DNA of 23,274 bases, taken from contig BFEA01000109.1 in assembly GCA_003427395.1 (NCBI GenBank), positions 826,235 through 849,508 of the forward strand. Direction: 5' to 3'. Position 1 is the first letter of the stretch; the number at the start of each line of letters is the position of its first letter. The notes under the pieces were generated by a model. The model saw nothing but the letters and a program-made list of their open reading frames with translations. It ran no database searches and was not told where the DNA came from. This stretch comes from Chara braunii (taxonomy: Eukaryota > Streptophyta > Charophyceae > Charales > Characeae). Positions 19,431 to 23,274 of the stretch are shown here, piece by piece. Both the position numbers and the translations under genes were made by a program.

Positions 19431-20669
19431 TATACATTTTGTTGCGCCAAGTAACATGTTTTTTTTTTGTTTTTTTTTCCCTTCAATATGGTGCTGATTG
19501 CGACGCTTCCCAACCAATCTCACTATTCACCACAATTAACTTCCTCAACCTGTTCGCGGTGGTCGGTTTCGAGACTGTCATAAACGGGTCATTTGTCCTC
19601 TTCCTCGCTTAACAATGGTTGTCAATCGTTTGTTGTCCGGGTCCTCGCTCATGACAGTGTTATTTGTGTATCACGGTCGGGTTTCGCTGTGTTTACAGCT
19701 TCAACCGAGTTTTACGTGAACCTGGTCGGGTTGTCCGTCAGGTGCACTCGGGAATAAATGGCGATACGTGATAGAGAGAGTTAGGGTTAAGAGGAGCGTT
19801 AGGAAGCAACGGGCGAGTGAGGCTGACTGTATCCTCTCAGGTGCTAGCGAAAGATTCATTCCAATTTTGCTCATCCTATCGATGAGAGTAACCCCTCTTC
19901 ATCTCTCACATGCGGGGGGGGCATCTACATTTGACAACTCCTTAGTCCGTGTTCACATTGACATTCTTTTCAAATGTATTTGTTCGTCGAGGTGAATCTT
20001 CATATGCTCTTGTGGAAGATTCTTTATAATTTTGTACATCGATCGGTTGTTCAGTTGGTGCATACATAAAACTATTGAAATTGCAGACGCGAGTTCAAAA
20101 TTGGCAGCTTATGAGAGGGTCAGGTGGTCATCCTACCATAGAGGTAGCCGCTGTGGCTCAGTGAGCTTCGTGGTGGCGGAGTTTGATTCCACGACGGTTG
20201 TCCCCCCCTCGCTTCGTCAATCGTTAGCTGCCTGTCAATTGTTTCTGTGATTCCTGTTTCGGTTACTCCCCGTGGACATAATGGTCTTCGTTGTCCAACC
20301 AGTCGTCTGCATTTGGAGCGACCACCGCCATCTGCCTTGGGGGAGCGTTCCCGATTACAGCCTCTGGGGCCACAGTGTTGGCTAGGTATACGAAGGAGAG
20401 GGGAAAGGGTTAAGGCACGTACCTGGTTATGGCAATGGTTTACAAGGTTGGCGCCTACCTATACGTCGATCGTTGTAGTTAATATCAAGGGGTTGCCTTG
20501 CTGCTATGTAATTAGGGCGAGCTTGTTGCGTGGTAGTGGTCCGGACACTGAGCGCCAAGGAGTGGAAGAGTTTCATTCACATCATGATGGCCGAGTTGGC
20601 TGATTGAAGGTGCTGATACTATTACCACGGGTCGTGCGCATCGTTAAGGAGTTGCTGCCAAGTTCGGCC

Positions 20670-20850
20670 TAGCAGTCTTAGGATGAGTTGTTGCTGTTGC
20701 TGCTGGGTTTCGGCGTGTTGTTGTTGTAGTGACACTGCTACTGTTGCCGATTTTCAAAATAGCGGCTAAGGTGCCTTGTTGTTAAGACTAGTATCTTGGT
20801 TGCGTATACTAGTATTACCATTTTGATAAGGTTGTTGTTGCTTTTTGCCT
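20670..20850. repeat. Imperfect GTT/GCT trinucleotide-rich tract
   Basis: Clusters of TTGTTGCTGTTGCTGCTGGG and TGTTGTTGTTGTAGTG recur with interruptions, a decayed trinucleotide expansion in element B. No matching tract is seen in element A, and no frame through it looks like a gene. Confidence 0.7.
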
Positions 20851-21254
20851 ACAAGTTGCAGTTGCGGTCAATCCCAAACAGCGGCGGAGTGTTACTGAGT
20901 TCCACTTCTACTCTAAATAGAGCACGAAGCGTGCTCTACTCGAACGCAACGTCTTAAAAGCGTCATAGTTATTTTTTTGTCAGAAGGAGAAGTACAGTGG
21001 CCTGGAGGTGTGATTAGGGTTTGTAAGGAGGTCACTACTGCCATTTGGAGGGCTGTCAAGCGGGTCATCACTCTGCATTTTCGTCGTTGTTTGACCAATT
21101 CACTGTGTTCTTGACTACCATTGTGGGACCCTCAGGCGCATCCAGATATCAAGGCTCTCTTGTGTGAGTTGAGTTGTCCCCTTCTTATATCTCGAGAGTT
21201 TGACTTACCCTCTTTCTATCCTTTTTAATATTAAGCCTAGTCTGTGTTTGGAGA

Positions 21255-21375
21255 GGAAGGCGGCATGCGGGATTGCAAGTCGGAGGACCGCAACAAGACC
21301 TTTGTGGGAGGTTACCGCACCAATTGCGGGAGCTCTGCCGAAGCCTATGCGAGATTCTGGAGGTAAAGAATTGTC
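21255..21375. other. Conserved structured block in element B
   Basis: Counterpart of 9490-9610, sharing GCGGGATTGCAA, GGAGGACCGCAACAAGACC and ATTGCGGGAGCTCTG. The hairpin arms here are GACCT and AGGTT around TTGTGGG, replacing GACTC/GAGTC of element A. The 97-codon plus frame at 21200-21493 crosses it but is not conserved in A beyond about eight residues. Confidence 0.5.
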
Positions 21376-21614
21376 AAGTATACACCCTTTGCCTTGTGTG
21401 AACTCACTATACCCCTACCATTACATCTCTCTAGTTTGTCTGAGCGATATGCATGCGTTTCTTTATGATTTTTGTTTTCTTTTCATAACTTAATCAGATT
21501 AATTTAAGAAATGCATGTGTAAATTCCAGTTTCCTTTTATTCTGACTGAAATCAGACTAATGGATGAACTGGGGGAAGGTGGGAGGAAGGTGATATTGCA
21601 TGCGCTTGACCAGG

Positions 21615-22375
21615 TCAATTAAAGGTTGAACATTGTTTCTCAGATGAACGACCCAGTGCCATGCTTTTATGTTTTTTTAAGGACCAGACATTATTTATAA
21701 GATGAATGACCTGGTTGCTGTGTTTATTTATGAGGGTTTGTCTGTCTGACTTTTCAGGTCAAGCATTGTTTTTAAGATGAATGGTTTTATGTATTTGTTT
21801 CTTTTGGGGTTTCTGACTGAAGTCGGACCGATTGGTCCAACTTCATGCTTTTATGTGACTTAGGATAGACTTGACATTGTTTCTAAGAGATGAATGATTC
21901 AGTTTTTTGTTTTATTTTGAGGGAGGATTTTGACAAAGGGCTAAGTATTGTTTGTAAGCTTAATGGTTTAGCCTGAAGTTACACACTAAGTGCAAACTGA
22001 ATATAATTTGAAGTATTTTATTTATATTTGCATGAAAACACATAGGTGAACATTGTTTCTAAGATGGATGGTTCATCTTAAGTCATATCACAAGGAAGAG
22101 AGATAAATTTAAAAATATAATTGGAAGTAAACTGAGCAAGTTGAGCATTGTTTCTAAGATGAATGACTCACTCCTCTGCCCGTATCTTGAAGACAAGTAA
22201 GAAAGTTATCAAACTTTGGATATTTAAATAGTTCAGGGCGACTAGGCATTGTTCCTAATACGAATGGTCTAGTCAAATGTCCAAAGAAGAGAGAAGTAGT
22301 TATGCAACTTATTCATGTATAACTAAGGCAAAGGGTTGGACATTGCTTGTAAGATGAATGACCTAACTGAATTCT
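21615..22375 (+). repeat. CATTG-hairpin array, 9 units (element B)
   Basis: Cores at 21631, 21689, 21764, 21875, 21946, 22051, 22146, 22247 and 22341 match CATTGTTTCTAAGATGAATG with few changes. Changes in the CATT/AATG arms keep pairing through wobbles in some units (TATT/AATG at 21946, CATT/GATG at 22051). Extended stems include ACCAG/CTGGT (21689), GGCTAAG/TTTAGCC (21946), AGGTGAA/TTCATCT (22051), TGAG/CTCA (22146), GACTAGG/TCTAGTC (22247) and GTTGG/CTAAC (22341), written with G-T wobbles counted as pairs. The units at 21631, 21764 and 21875 pair less well. Flanking text shows which B unit corresponds to which A unit. Confidence 0.88.
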
Positions 22376-22629
22376 CTATGTAAGCTTGGGTGCGAGGATG
22401 ATCACCTAAGGGTTCCACCAACTACTTGAATAAGAGAAATAACATGAGATTTCTGTTGACAGTAATTACTTATTGTGTTATGGACTTGCATGTGATTGAG
22501 TGATAGCTCTACTTAGTCTGGGTATCAACTTTGATAGGTAGTTGCTTTAGATGTTTGCCATATGCTGGAGCTATAGGAGTTGGTTCAATTTCTGCATGTT
22601 CTGGATTTACTTCATTTTTCATACTTAGC

Positions 22630-23041
22630 TTTGTACAATTTTTGGAATGTTACTTTCACTAAGGGAAGTGATGCCTAAATTTATGCAGATCCAAGGCGTT
22701 AGTCAAATTTTGTATTTGCAAATTTTAACTTTTCTATGAATTTCATATCCGACTTATTAAAAATTTGGGAAGCCTATTTTTCTATGGGAAGTGTTGCTCA
22801 AGTTTTACTAAATCACAGAGTTAGACAAAAATTGACTTTGTGAAGTCGGAATCATTTTCAGATTTTATATTTAGCTTTGTACAAAATTTGGAAAGACGGT
22901 TCTCTTGAAGGAGTGCTGCCGAAATTCTTAAACATCTTAAAGAGTTAATTACATTTTGTATTGGCAGAAGTCGAGTTTTATCCTTAGTTAATATCCGACT
23001 TAGTACAAATTTGAGAAGCCTAGTTCTTTGAAGAAGATGCT
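22630..23041. repeat. ~120-bp tandem array (element B)
   Basis: About four units continue the A array at 10750-11380: GTACAATTTTTGGAATG (about 22634), TTAAAAATTTGGGAAGCC (about 22757), GTACAAAATTTGG (about 22876) and GTACAAATTTGAGAAGCC (about 23003). The first has ACTTTC/GGAAGT pairing; later ones pair more weakly. The last unit breaks off at GATGCTG near 23041. Confidence 0.78.
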
Positions 23042-23274
23042 GGGAGAGACGGTTAACGGGGGCCTAAATATTCGCATTTTCGTTGGCAATTGCCGTGCGA
23101 ATTTCATAAAAAAAAATAAAAACAAACGCTATGAGACCATAGTGCAAACATCAAAAAAGGAAACAGGCCAAAAAAAAAAAAAAAAAAAAAAAAAAAAGGT
23201 ACTAGGTAGTGGTGTCACTGGTGTGAAGCACCTGTTTGCTATCGTGTTCCAATGTGGTGTTTAAATTGCTGCAA
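23042..23274. other. Unassigned edge segment with poly-A run
   Basis: After element B similarity stops, the sequence shows a hairpin-like TTCGCA ... GGCAATTGCC ... TGCGAA (about 23070-23102), A-rich patches, and a 28-A run at 23170-23197. The break suggests a further insertion into element B or its truncation, but the far side is outside the window. Confidence 0.5.

Larger units (their letters stand above)
17392..23041. mobile_element. Element B: second, diverged copy of element A (partial)
   Basis: TGTCGGTGTGAATACC at 17392 matches the start of element A at 5666. The two remain alignable in the same order and orientation: GGGTATCCGCCCTG, TGTGGGCGCGCA, CTCCTTGGTTTTG, the hairpin-bearing arrays, the 9490/21255 block, and the CATTG and 120-bp arrays. 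Offsets drift from 11726 to about 11900 bp through indels. The middle third (about 18400-20900) is hard to align. Similarity ends inside a 120-bp unit at about 23041, short of the A right end by about 1.8 kb. No coding domain was found. The left flank gives no target-duplication test because the right end is missing. Confidence 0.8.

Noticed and set aside
5666-23041. Elements A and B read as the two LTRs of one giant retrotransposon with 13135-17391 as its interior
   Set aside because: The interior starts with gypsy RNase H that continues on the far side of A, so A is a separate insertion with its own target duplication. The A/B divergence also looks too high for an LTR pair of one recent insertion.

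Overview
This window looks like repeat-dense nuclear DNA of a plant-lineage eukaryote. The decayed Ty3/gypsy pol with a chromodomain-like C-terminus, the gene-free tens-of-kilobase texture and the style of the pol motifs suggest a streptophyte, and a charophyte alga such as Chara is plausible. That assignment is inference from remembered family resemblance, not a search. I find no intact cellular gene and no long uninterrupted coding frame. Essentially everything I can interpret is repeat or transposon.

Layout. 1-2157 is a degenerate minisatellite of about 80-91 bp period, followed by a 174-bp (CT)n tract (2259-2432) and about 1.3 kb of unassigned sequence. From about 3717 to 15560 lies one heavily mutated Ty3/gypsy retrotransposon on the minus strand. 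Read right to left it gives gag zinc knuckle (about 15440), aspartic protease (about 14690-15110), reverse transcriptase, RNase H, integrase and chromodomain-like tail (about 3720-3920). It has suffered at least four rearrangements: inversion of the N-terminal half of the RT (about 14060-14640 now reads on the plus strand), a 177-bp insertion with a 25-C run (13310-13486), a 7.47-kb insertion in RNase H ('element A', 5666-13134), and a tandem duplication of the integrase core (4282-5035).

Element A is bounded by TGTCGG...CTCGACA and a 4-5 bp target duplication (CCGT/CCGC). Removing it rejoins the RNase H reading frame. A second, diverged, same-orientation copy ('element B') starts at 17392 and runs to about 23041, where alignment to A stops abruptly. 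Neither copy has a recognisable protein. Both instead carry arrays of short tandem units that form hairpins.

The most interesting signal is an array of about 100-bp units sharing a 20-nt core CATTGTTTCYAAGNYGAATG (6 in A, 9 in B). The core is a 4-bp stem around a 12-nt loop. It is extended by up to 7 more base pairs whose sequence changes between units and between A and B while pairing is largely kept. A separate 177-bp-period array (about 7400-8260) and a 120-bp-period array (about 10750-11380) also centre on hairpins, and the 177-bp array likewise changes stem sequence with pairing retained. A and B therefore look like a family of very large, non-coding, structure-rich LTR-like elements (solo LTR or LARD-like) that may be undescribed.
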